Shown in pieces: positions 1 to 5,577 of a DNA stretch of 5,577 nucleotides (within the stretch, counting starts at the first letter, position 1; every line of letters starts with the position of its first letter). The DNA lies in assembly GCA_003648575.1 (NCBI GenBank), contig QMPN01000205.1:1-5577 (forward strand), written 5' to 3'. The translations under genes were made by a program, and so were the position numbers. The notes beneath the pieces are model-generated. The model did not search any database. It was not told where the DNA came from and saw only the letters and a program-made list of their open reading frames with translations. This stretch comes from Bacteroidota bacterium. GTDB taxonomy: Bacteria; Bacteroidota; Bacteroidia; Bacteroidales; B18-G4.

Positions 1-8
1 CGTTTTTA

Positions 9-37
9 ATTGAGCGATTGAGGAGATTGAGCGATTG
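9..37. repeat. Two direct copies of a 12-bp repeat at the window edge
   Basis: The 12-mer ATTGAGCGATTG occurs at 9-20 and again, unchanged, at 26-37, a spacing of 17 bases. The copies lie just beyond the stop codon of a short open frame that ends at 46. The left copy is only 8 bases from the window edge, so this may be the end of a longer array. Nothing ties it to a gene. Two copies of a 12-mer this close are unlikely by chance, but the role is unknown. Confidence 0.6.
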
Positions 38-115
38 CCCGATATTCAAAGGTTAGCAGCACTTCGTTCCATCTCATACATCGTGCAATCTTTGCCATGG
101 GTGACCCATTTGGCG

Positions 116-149
116 AAAACAGGCTTGGTTTTTTTGGAACCTTCCTGTT
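116..149 (-). terminator. Weak candidate terminator after the beta-barrel gene
   Basis: Read on the minus strand, AACAGG (149-144) pairs with CCTGTT (123-118). Inside it GGTT (141-138) pairs with AACC (130-127), with a small asymmetric internal loop and a 7-base A-rich loop. Only four T residues follow, and they overlap the stem. The hairpin sits about 28 bases past the stop codon of the gene ending at 177, which is a fitting place. The short T run makes it a poor intrinsic terminator, so the call is tentative. Confidence 0.35.
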
Positions 150-176
150 GATCCTCTATTACTAAGTAAAATTGAT

Positions 177-869
177 TTAGAACGGAATAACCGCCAGCCC
201 GATAGAGATAGGGTAAAGCTGTGGTCCTTTATCTACTTTAAACACCTTTGAGAGCTGGTAATATACTGTAAGGTTAAACCACTTATACCCGATACGGAAA
301 GTTGGCCCGTAGCGCCAGGTTTCTACCTGCTTTACGTCTTTCGACTTAACTTTTACATTCACACGATCAGTTTCAGTAGTTCCGTCGTCGGCAATAGTAA
401 AACGGTTGCCTTTATACTTAGTGTGCGCATCGATCAGGAACCCGAATTTAAAACCAAAGGCAATACGAAAATGCTTATCTGTTTTGATCCTGAACTCCAG
501 GGGCACGTCAATATATGTCAGTGACAGTTTGCTTTTCTTATAGTCGACGTCGCCGGGTATCTTCAGAAATGAAATAGAGTCAGCCCTGACATCAGAGATA
601 TAGTTATTGGAATACAGGTTATGCATACCCATGCCAATTCCTCCTGCAAGATAGACCGAACTTTCTTTGACCCTGTAATTGTACATCCCAAATACCTGTG
701 CACCCTGGTTGATGGTACGTGCCTTCATGTCAGGAGGCAGCCCCTGCCAGATGTCTGTTGACATACCGACGCCAATGTTAAACTTCCTGATCGTTGATTC
801 GCTCACCACCTGGGAAAATACAGACCCGATAATTAAGATGCCAACAACTGATAACAAGATCCTTTTCAT
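177..869 (-). CDS. Outer-membrane beta-barrel protein, PorT-like family
   Basis: This 230-residue exported protein is probably a small beta-barrel in the outer membrane. The start MKRILLSVVGILIIGSVFSQ is a basic residue pair, a hydrophobic core and a likely signal-peptidase site near residue 20. The rest alternates polar and hydrophobic residues in strand-like stretches and carries YIDVPLEFRIKT (about 120-131), which is typical of the OMP_b-brl_2/PorT-like barrels of Bacteroidota. The last residue is Phe, the usual C-terminal signal for barrel assembly. The frame extends upstream to a TTG at 902, but that codon lies next to the TATATTTG box at 892-899 and the residues there are not signal-like, so the ATG at 869 is preferred. 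The family is broad. True PorT/SprT of the type IX system is only one member, and I cannot assign that role. Substrate and function are unknown. The gene stands alone, 216 bases after the stop of the large gene at 1086. Confidence 0.86.
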   Translation of the reverse strand: MKRILLSVVGILIIGSVFSQVVSESTIRKFNIGVGMSTDIWQGLPPDMKARTINQGAQVFGMYNYRVKESSVYLAGGIGMGMHNLYSNNYISDVRADSISFLKIPGDVDYKKSKLSLTYIDVPLEFRIKTDKHFRIAFGFKFGFLIDAHTKYKGNRFTIADDGTTETDRVNVKVKSKDVKQVETWRYGPTFRIGYKWFNLTVYYQLSKVFKVDKGPQLYPISIGLAVIPF

Positions 870-891
870 AGAGACGGTTATTTTATGGAAG

Positions 892-899
892 CAAATATA
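892..899 (-). promoter_or_regulatory. Probable -7 promoter box of the beta-barrel gene
   Basis: On the minus strand this reads TATATTTG, a full match to the Bacteroidota -7 consensus TAnnTTTG. It ends 22 bases before the ATG at 869, leaving a short leader. No TTG-type -33 element is evident at the usual distance upstream (about 915-925), so the promoter may be weak or activator-dependent. The identical octamer occurs before the large gene at 4393-4400. Confidence 0.5.
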
Positions 900-1010
900 C
901 AATATTATTTTGCGGGCTATTTATAAGTGTATTCTTTTTAGACAGACCCAGCTTGATTAAGGCTTTATATTCATCTGCTATACCTATTAACACCACCTAT
1001 TATCTTTTAT

Positions 1011-1034
1011 TGCATATTTATGCATGAATCATGC
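1011..1034. repeat. Two overlapping inverted repeats in the intergenic gap
   Basis: TGCATA (1011-1016) and TATGCA (1019-1024) form one inverted repeat with a 2-base spacer. GCATG (1022-1026) and CATGC (1030-1034) form a second with a 3-base spacer, sharing three bases with the first. They lie between the terminator at 1038-1065 and the beta-barrel promoter, about 110 bases upstream of the latter's TATATTTG box. They could be an operator, but the surroundings are AT-rich and chance cannot be excluded. Confidence 0.3.
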
Positions 1035-1037
1035 CAT

Positions 1038-1065
1038 AAAAAAAAGGGGCCGAAGCCCCTTTTTT
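1038..1065 (-). terminator. Strong intrinsic terminator with UUCG loop
   Basis: On the minus strand the transcript reads an A run, GGGGC, the loop TTCG, GCCCC, then eight T residues. The loop is closed by C-G, which gives the exceptionally stable C(UUCG)G tetraloop. It begins 20 bases after the stop codon of the large secreted-protein gene (1086), and its orientation suits that gene. The flanking A and T runs make it symmetrical, so it could also work on the plus strand, but there the loop reads CGAA and no plus-strand gene is present. Confidence 0.92.
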
Positions 1066-1085
1066 GATAATCCTACCCCTTAAAC

Positions 1086-4000
1086 TTATTCAATTATAAG
1101 TTTACGGATTTCAACAGCTTCACCGCTTCTGACCTGTACAATGTACATGCCTGTGATGAAGGTTGAAGTATTCACCATTATCTGGTTATTATCGAATTGG
1201 CCTGAATATACTAACTGACCCATATTGTTATATATCCTGACTTCATCAATAATACTTTCTGACTCTATTGTGATCCTGCTTGATGCTGGGTTTGGATAAA
1301 CCACTATAGTATTGGACATGATGATTTCGTCAATACCTACGATTTCCCAACCAATACCAAAGCATACATCATCGTAGAATGCTCCCGGAAGGCCTCCACT
1401 ATCAGATCCGTAATAATCAATACCACCAATAGTAAGGGTATTTACAAATTCCAGGATAGTTACGCCATCAAACAATACCTCGGCCAATCCTGCATCAAGG
1501 TCATAATTGATCTCAATCTTGATCCAGGTATCAGGTGTGTAATCAAAGGTTTCTGTACTCTGGCCATCAAAATGACCTGTTCCATCGTCATCAAAATACA
1601 GATCCAGGTTCCAGCCTACACCCGGTGTGGGGTCAGTCTGAACATTGAAGTAACCTGAAAATCCTGTTGGTACATATATATAGTGAGAATACAACCATTG
1701 ACCGGCTGATAAAGGAACGGCGTCAAATTGACGAATAAGGTCGATAGCACCGGCATCAACTACAAAGGAATTGTCAGGGCTGTAAGATTGCGCATCCGAA
1801 ACCATAGCATCATCAGCGCTGGTTCCACTCCATGTGGTCCAGAGTCCGCCTAACTGGTCAGCAACACCGCTGCCAACTGTTAAAGCATCGAAATTATCAC
1901 AGTCTGGTGGAGGAACATATGCCATGAAGCATACATCATCGTAATATGCTCCGGGATCACCTCCGGTATCAGCTCCGAAATAATCAATACCACCAATGGT
2001 CTCTGCATTTACAAATTCAACAATAAATACACCATCAAAAAATACCTGGCCTGTTCCTGCGTAAAAGTCATAAATAATCTCAACCATGAACCATGAATCA
2101 GGTGTGTATACATAGGTTTCTGTACTCTGGCCTGCAAAATAACCTGTTCCATCGTCATCAAAGAACAATTCCAGGTTCCAGCCTACACCCGGAACGGGTT
2201 CAGTCTGAACATTGAAGTAACCTGAAAATCCTGCCGGTACATACATATAATGAGAATACAACCATCTGCCACTTGAAATGGGATCGTCGCCAAATGTGCG
2301 TATGAGGTCAATAGCACCGGCATCAACTACAAAGGAATTATTGGGGCTGTGAGATTGCGCATCTGTAACCATAGCATCATCAGCGCTGGTTCCACTCCAT
2401 GTGCCCCAGCGTCCGCCTAACTGCTCGGCAACACCCATACCAGCTGCTAAAGCATCGAAATTGTCACACTCGCCGGGAGGAATAACTTCAACGAAGCAAA
2501 CATCATCGTAATAAGCTCCGGGATCACCTCCAGTATCAGCTCCGTAATAATCAATACCACCAATGGTCAATGTATTTACAAAATCCAGGATTAATGCACC
2601 ATCAAAATATACCCGGCCAATTCCTGCGTCAAGGTCATAAAAAACCTCAACCATAAACCATGTATCAGGTGTGTAATCAAAGACTTCTGTGCTCTGGCCA
2701 TCAAAATGGCCGGTTCCATCGTCATCAAAATACAGGTCCAGGTTCCAGCCTACACCCGGAGTGGGGTCAGTCTGAACATTGAAGTAACCTGAAAATCCTG
2801 CCGGTACATACATGTAGTGAGAATACATCCATTGACCAACTGATATTGGATCGGGGCCAAATTGACGTATAAGGTCGATAGCACCGGCATCAACTACAAA
2901 GGAATTGTCCGGGCTGTTAGATTGTACATCCGTAACCATAGCATCATCAGCGCTAGTTCCACTCCATGTGGTCCAGAGTCCGCCTAATTGCTCGGCAACA
3001 CCAAGACCAGCTGTTAAAGCATCGAAATTATCACAGTCGGGAGGAGGAGTGTATTCCATGAAGCATACATCATCGTAATAAGCTCCGGGATCACCTCCGG
3101 TATCAGCTCCGTAATAATCGATACCACCAATAGTCAAGGTATTTACAAATTCCAGGATTAATGCACCATCAAAATATACCCTTCCAAATCCTGCGTCAAG
3201 GTCATACATAATCTCAACCATGAACCATGTATCAGGTGTGTAATCAAAGACTTCTGTGCTCTGGCCATCAAAATGACCGGTTCCATCGTCATCAAAATAC
3301 AGGTCCAGGTTCCAGCCAATACCCGGTGTGGGGTCAGTCTGAACATTGAAGTAACCTGAAAATCCAGCTGGTACATACATATAGTGAGAATACATCCATT
3401 GACCAGTTGATATGGGAGCAGCGCCAAATTGACGTATAAGGTCGATAGCACCGGCATCAACTACAAAGGAATTGTCCGGACTGTTAGATTGTACATCCGT
3501 AACCAATGCATCATCAGCGCTAGTTCCACTCCATGTGGTCCAGAGTCCGCCTAACTGTTCGGCAACACCAAGGCCAGCTGTTAAAGCATCGAAATTATCA
3601 CAGTCGCCACCGGCAGCACCCGGATCAATTACCAGGTTGTCGATCATAAAGATAAAGGCATCATAGCTTACACACTGAATGGCAACATAGACATCCATAC
3701 CGGCATAAGCCGAAAGGTCATAGTTGTATTCAGTCCAAGCCATAGGAGCTTCAATGTAAGTGGCTCCTGAGATAATTGTAAAGTCTGCAGGAGCAGTACC
3801 TGTAGTAGAAACTCCAACATTGAACCTTTCAAGACCATAATCGTCTGTATAGGTTCTAGCCCAGAAATTGAATGATGCTCCTTTACTGTCGGTACCCAAA
3901 GAAACCATATCGGAGATGAACCAGTCATCATTGCCTAATGCACCATCAGGAACAGCTGCTAAACAGGCTCCGAATTTGTCTCCTTCATATGGTTGGAGGT

Positions 4001-4352
4001 CAGGGTCGTCAAGTGTAGGAGGATCTGTTGTAGCCGTATTGAATACGATAAAGGCTTGTGGTTCGCCTCCATGTGGCCAAGTAATACCTGTCATGGTATA
4101 AGTGGTGAGCCCATCGGCATCAACAGCCATCCATGGTGTGAAATCGAATGTCCAGTCAACCTCGTCCTCAAAGTCAATAGAGTACATATCGGCAAAGTCG
4201 AAATCATTCGTAGTTTTGGTAACAGCGACAACCGGAATGGCTGTCTTAACAATGTCCAGTGTTTTGGAGTGCATTGCTTGTCCCAGGGCAGTTTGCCCCA
4301 TAAAAAAAACTGATACCAATAGTATCAGCACAGAAAGTGTAAATTTTCTCAT
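1086..4352 (-). CDS. Large secreted T9SS protein with adhesin-like domain and four 189-residue repeats
   Basis: The 1088-residue product is exported and carries the tail of type IX secretion cargo, so it should be released or anchored at the cell surface. Order of parts: signal peptide (1-25); choice-of-anchor J/cleaved-adhesin type domain (about 55-245, with SIDFEDEVDW at its start and DNLVID at its end); four tandem units starting at Cys251, 440, 629 and 818; type A sorting domain (1016-1088). Each unit opens with CDNFDA and ends with DDVCF, is rich in aromatic and acidic residues, and looks like a concanavalin/laminin-G type jelly roll (fold inferred). No protease or glycosidase motif is visible, so adhesion or glycan binding is the best guess. 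The start is supported by the signal peptide and by a promoter at 4393-4423. There is no Shine-Dalgarno sequence, as is usual in Bacteroidota. The protein is very acidic, and residues 158-944 contain no lysine. A strong terminator follows at 1038-1065. Confidence 0.95.
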   Translation of the reverse strand: MRKFTLSVLILLVSVFFMGQTALGQAMHSKTLDIVKTAIPVVAVTKTTNDFDFADMYSIDFEDEVDWTFDFTPWMAVDADGLTTYTMTGITWPHGGEPQAFIVFNTATTDPPTLDDPDLQPYEGDKFGACLAAVPDGALGNDDWFISDMVSLGTDSKGASFNFWARTYTDDYGLERFNVGVSTTGTAPADFTIISGATYIEAPMAWTEYNYDLSAYAGMDVYVAIQCVSYDAFIFMIDNLVIDPGAAGGDCDNFDALTAGLGVAEQLGGLWTTWSGTSADDALVTDVQSNSPDNSFVVDAGAIDLIRQFGAAPISTGQWMYSHYMYVPAGFSGYFNVQTDPTPGIGWNLDLYFDDDGTGHFDGQSTEVFDYTPDTWFMVEIMYDLDAGFGRVYFDGALILEFVNTLTIGGIDYYGADTGGDPGAYYDDVCFMEYTPPPDCDNFDALTAGLGVAEQLGGLWTTWSGTSADDAMVTDVQSNSPDNSFVVDAGAIDLIRQFGPDPISVGQWMYSHYMYVPAGFSGYFNVQTDPTPGVGWNLDLYFDDDGTGHFDGQSTEVFDYTPDTWFMVEVFYDLDAGIGRVYFDGALILDFVNTLTIGGIDYYGADTGGDPGAYYDDVCFVEVIPPGECDNFDALAAGMGVAEQLGGRWGTWSGTSADDAMVTDAQSHSPNNSFVVDAGAIDLIRTFGDDPISSGRWLYSHYMYVPAGFSGYFNVQTEPVPGVGWNLELFFDDDGTGYFAGQSTETYVYTPDSWFMVEIIYDFYAGTGQVFFDGVFIVEFVNAETIGGIDYFGADTGGDPGAYYDDVCFMAYVPPPDCDNFDALTVGSGVADQLGGLWTTWSGTSADDAMVSDAQSYSPDNSFVVDAGAIDLIRQFDAVPLSAGQWLYSHYIYVPTGFSGYFNVQTDPTPGVGWNLDLYFDDDGTGHFDGQSTETFDYTPDTWIKIEINYDLDAGLAEVLFDGVTILEFVNTLTIGGIDYYGSDSGGLPGAFYDDVCFGIGWEIVGIDEIIMSNTIVVYPNPASSRITIESESIIDEVRIYNNMGQLVYSGQFDNNQIMVNTSTFITGMYIVQVRSGEAVEIRKLIIE
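1089..1307 (-). other. Type IX secretion C-terminal sorting domain (type A)
   Basis: Residues 1016-1088 of the large protein contain the typical VVYPNPAS opening, then VRIYNNMGQLVYSG, then GMYIVQVRSG, and end in a basic-hydrophobic tail, KLIIE. This order matches the T9SS type A sorting domain (TIGR04183 family). Such domains direct a folded protein through the outer membrane and are usually removed by PorU, which often attaches the product to A-type lipopolysaccharide. It follows that the host should have a T9SS, although none of its core genes lies in this window. Confidence 0.93.
1335..3602 (-). repeat. Four tandem 567-bp coding repeats
   Basis: The units, in translation order, are 3036-3602, 2469-3035, 1902-2468 and 1335-1901. 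All have the same period, 189 codons, with no insertion or deletion between them. In the last unit homology fades about 8 residues before the end. By eye, unit 1 and unit 2 differ at about 14 of 189 residues, unit 3 differs from unit 2 at about 42, and unit 4 differs from unit 1 at about 30 over the homologous part. A 32-base stretch is identical in all four (1633-1664, 2200-2231, 2767-2798, 3334-3365). Each unit has one Cys at position 1 and one at position 180, and an acidic DDDGTG loop near position 104. Proline-rich links (for example TPPPD, VPPPD) join the units. Confidence 0.95.
3618..4190 (-). other. Choice-of-anchor J / cleaved-adhesin type domain
   Basis: Residues 55-245 of the large protein have the layout of the domain found in gingipain and haemagglutinin adhesin regions and in many Bacteroidota surface proteins. 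It has an opening FEDEVDWTF segment, an early WPHGGEPQAFIVFN stretch, NDDWFISDMVSL in the middle, a central SFNFWARTYTDD strand, W-T-E-Y-N-Y-DLSAY, and a closing VAIQCVSYDAFIFMIDNLVID strand. Family members are beta-sandwiches that often bind calcium. Cys130 and Cys227 could form one disulfide. The assignment rests on pattern only. Confidence 0.75.
4278..4352 (-). other. Signal peptide of the large secreted protein
   Basis: The first residues MRKFTLSVLILLVSVFFMG give a basic start, then a long hydrophobic core, followed by TALGQAM, where cleavage after ALG or ALGQA is plausible (residue 24-26). No Cys follows the core, so it is not a lipoprotein signal. This is the Sec export step that T9SS cargo needs before crossing the outer membrane. 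Confidence 0.9.
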
Positions 4353-4665
4353 GTGTGTTAATTTTGGGTTAATAATAAGTTGTTCGTTCGCTCAAATATA
4401 AGCATTCCTTGGTGAAATGCAAAATTCTTTTGGAAGAAAAATAATTTATTCTTTCGGCCGGGAGCGTGAGGGGGTATATTATTCAGGCACCGGACTTGTT
4501 CTTATCTCCCCGGAGGATAGCTTTAAGGTGTGTTTCTAAGTGAAAGAAAAACAACATATTATGTAAAAGTTCTCTGTGGATTCTACGGTGATATCACAGC
4601 AGGCTGATTTTGTTTCAAATTTATGGAGACTCAAAAACTAATTATGTTGTCTTTTAGAACGATTC
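4353..4665. other. Intergenic region between the beta-CASP gene and the repeat-protein gene
   Basis: The 313 bases hold the promoter of the large gene (4393-4423) and no gene I can support. The stretch 4451-4530 is about 54 percent G+C by my count, higher than the AT-rich bases on both sides. It contains an imperfect dyad (about 4504-4520) and short open frames on both strands: 40 codons on plus, 4417-4539, and 24 codons on minus, 4483-4557. A perfect palindrome GTGATATCAC lies at 4588-4597. No convincing terminator for the gene ending at 4666 was found. Confidence 0.6.
4393..4423 (-). promoter_or_regulatory. Bacteroidota-type promoter of the large secreted-protein gene
   Basis: On the minus strand the -33 element TTTG (4423-4420) is followed after 19 bases by the -7 element TATATTTG (4400-4393), a full match to the TTTG/TAnnTTTG pattern used by the Bacteroidota primary sigma factor. 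Transcription would begin near 4385-4389, giving a leader of about 35 bases before the ATG at 4352. The leader is AT-rich with no Shine-Dalgarno sequence (AAAATTAACACAC before ATG). This supports the gene being its own transcription unit rather than part of an operon with the enzyme upstream. Confidence 0.75.
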
Positions 4666-5577
4666 TCAGAGTTGGAATACATCCTCAAGCTGAGGTATCA
4701 CAACTTTCCATCCAAAAGTATCCTGCAATTTGATCCGAAGTGCATCTGATGACTTTGGTTCGCCGTGGTTGATGAAAATGCATGCCGGGTCTTTTTGCAA
4801 TCCGGAAAGCCAGTCGATGATCTGAGCCTGGTCGGCATGTGATGACATGGTTTGAATATCCTCAATATGGGCGCGGACAGGATAGTATTTACCATGGATC
4901 TTTATTTCATGTACTCCGTCATGAATGCTTCTGCCCCGGGTTCCCTCGGCCTGGTATCCGGGGATGATAATGGTTGAATCGGGATTGCTGAGGTGCCTTT
5001 TCAGGTAGGTAAGCACTCTTCCGCCATTCATCATGCCACTTCCGGCGATGACTATCTTCGGCCGTTTATCGGCAGCAAGCTTCTCTGTGTCTTTGTATGA
5101 CCTGACCATTTTTGTATTTCTGAATACTTCATCAAAGACCTTTGGCCCCAACTTATGCCATCTGTAATACTTATTGAATACCTTGCTTACATCGACACCC
5201 ATCGGTGAATCCAGGTAAATGGGGAACTCCGGGATGTCTTTCTTTTGTTCCAGTTTCCAGAACAGGTACATGAAGTCCTGGGCACGGTCAACAGTGAAAC
5301 TGGGTACGATCATGATACCATTTCTGTCAGCAACCCGGTGAAGGATCTCACTGAATTGCTTTTCTGTATCAACAGAGGGGTGAAGCCTGTCACCATAGGT
5401 AGATTCAATAATAAGGTAATCAGCCTTTTTTGGTTTGTCAGGCACTTCCAGCATCGGGTCATCGATTCTTCCGATATCTCCGGAAAAAATAATACACTTT
5501 TCATCAATTTCAATGTCAACATGCGTGGCACCAATGATATGTGCATTGTTCTTAAAGCGGAAGCGGATGCCGTCACC
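4666..5577 (-). CDS. MBL-fold/beta-CASP RNA-processing hydrolase, C-terminal part (5' end outside window)
   Basis: The last 303 residues of a CPSF73/RNase J-like metallo-hydrolase are present, and the frame runs open through the window edge. In visible numbering: NNAHIIGATH with His13 (metal motif 3), SGDIGR with Asp34 (motif 4), LIIESTYGDR with Glu58 (beta-CASP motif A), PSFTVDRAQ (92-100), GSGMMNGGR (179-187), GYQAEGTRGR (207-216), SSHADQ with His247 (motif B) and NHGEP with His271 (motif C). These are the metal ligands and RNA-specificity elements of the family, which cuts RNA with two zinc ions, usually as an endo- and/or 5' exonuclease in the cytoplasm. Relatives are about 450-470 residues, so roughly 150 residues, including HxHxDH, should lie to the right. 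The ATG at 5454 is internal, because it follows motif 4. The exact substrate is unknown. The next gene is 313 bases away with its own promoter. Confidence 0.93.
   Translation of the reverse strand, partial: GDGIRFRFKNNAHIIGATHVDIEIDEKCIIFSGDIGRIDDPMLEVPDKPKKADYLIIESTYGDRLHPSVDTEKQFSEILHRVADRNGIMIVPSFTVDRAQDFMYLFWKLEQKKDIPEFPIYLDSPMGVDVSKVFNKYYRWHKLGPKVFDEVFRNTKMVRSYKDTEKLAADKRPKIVIAGSGMMNGGRVLTYLKRHLSNPDSTIIIPGYQAEGTRGRSIHDGVHEIKIHGKYYPVRAHIEDIQTMSSHADQAQIIDWLSGLQKDPACIFINHGEPKSSDALRIKLQDTFGWKVVIPQLEDVFQL

Noticed and set aside
870..902. Longer beta-barrel protein starting at the TTG at 902
   Set aside because: The added residues (MYICFHKITVS) are not signal-like, the TTG is directly upstream of the TATATTTG promoter box, and the ATG at 869 begins a normal signal peptide.
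679..960. Plus-strand open frame opposite the beta-barrel start
   Set aside because: It is antisense to the signal peptide and first strands of the barrel gene, spans that gene's promoter, and its translation shows no domain or signal peptide.
1335..3602. CRISPR-like or non-coding tandem repeat
   Set aside because: The period is 567 bp, the units are in frame and protein-coding, and there are no short spacers between identical short repeats.
3158..3931. Minus-strand open frames inside the large gene (3158-3460, 3668-3931)
   Set aside because: They are out-of-frame readings of the repeat and adhesin-like regions. The main frame has a signal peptide, regular repeats and a sorting domain, which leaves no reason to call these.
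3472..4401. Several plus-strand open frames opposite the large gene (3472-3666, 3868-4101, 3993-4313, 4102-4401)
   Set aside because: They lie antisense to a well-supported gene with clear domains. They overlap each other in different frames, show no recognisable motifs, and fit the low stop frequency opposite a biased coding sequence.
4504..4520. Hairpin around CTTATCTCC/GGAGGATAG as a terminator for the enzyme gene
   Set aside because: The pairing needs a bulge and leaves a very tight loop, no T run follows on either strand, and it lies about 150 bases past the stop codon.
4588..4597. Palindrome GTGATATCAC as an operator
   Set aside because: It is a single 10-base palindrome, far from the promoter at 4393-4423 and close to the end of the upstream gene, with no second copy in the window to support a regulator site.
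4666..5454. A complete 262-residue enzyme starting at the ATG at 5454
   Set aside because: The frame stays open to the window edge, and the residues upstream carry the family's AH and SGDIGR metal motifs, so this ATG is internal.

Overview
The window reads as a piece of a Bacteroidota chromosome, most likely from an environmental Bacteroidales-like lineage. Four things point there: a large secreted protein ending in a type IX secretion (T9SS) sorting domain, a small outer-membrane beta-barrel of the PorT-like family, start codons without Shine-Dalgarno sequences, and two copies of a TATATTTG box that fits the Bacteroidota -7 promoter consensus TAnnTTTG. All three recognisable genes lie on the minus strand, so in transcription order they run from right to left.

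Right end (4666-5577): the C-terminal two thirds of a metallo-beta-lactamase/beta-CASP hydrolase of the CPSF73/RNase J type. Its first part lies beyond the window. Next comes a 313-base gap (4353-4665) that ends in a well-formed promoter for the central gene. The gap also holds a more GC-rich patch whose role is unknown.

Centre (1086-4352): a 1088-residue exported protein with a signal peptide, a choice-of-anchor J / cleaved-adhesin type domain, four tandem 189-residue units of strictly equal length (567 bp each), and a T9SS type A C-terminal domain. No catalytic domain is visible, so a surface-attached or released binding/adhesion protein is the best guess. A strong intrinsic terminator with a C(UUCG)G loop on the transcribed strand closes this gene at 1038-1065.

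Left part (177-869): a 230-residue outer-membrane beta-barrel protein with its own TATATTTG box just upstream. Its true start is the ATG at 869, not the upstream in-frame TTG at 902. To its left are a weak hairpin that may end the transcript, a short open frame without a start codon, and a 12-bp direct repeat at the window edge.

The genes appear to be separate transcription units. Nothing in the sequence ties the RNA-processing enzyme to the surface proteins. The beta-barrel and the T9SS substrate share only the outer membrane as a destination. I see no RNA genes, CRISPR array, insertion sequence or defence system. The most unusual content is the four-unit repeat protein.
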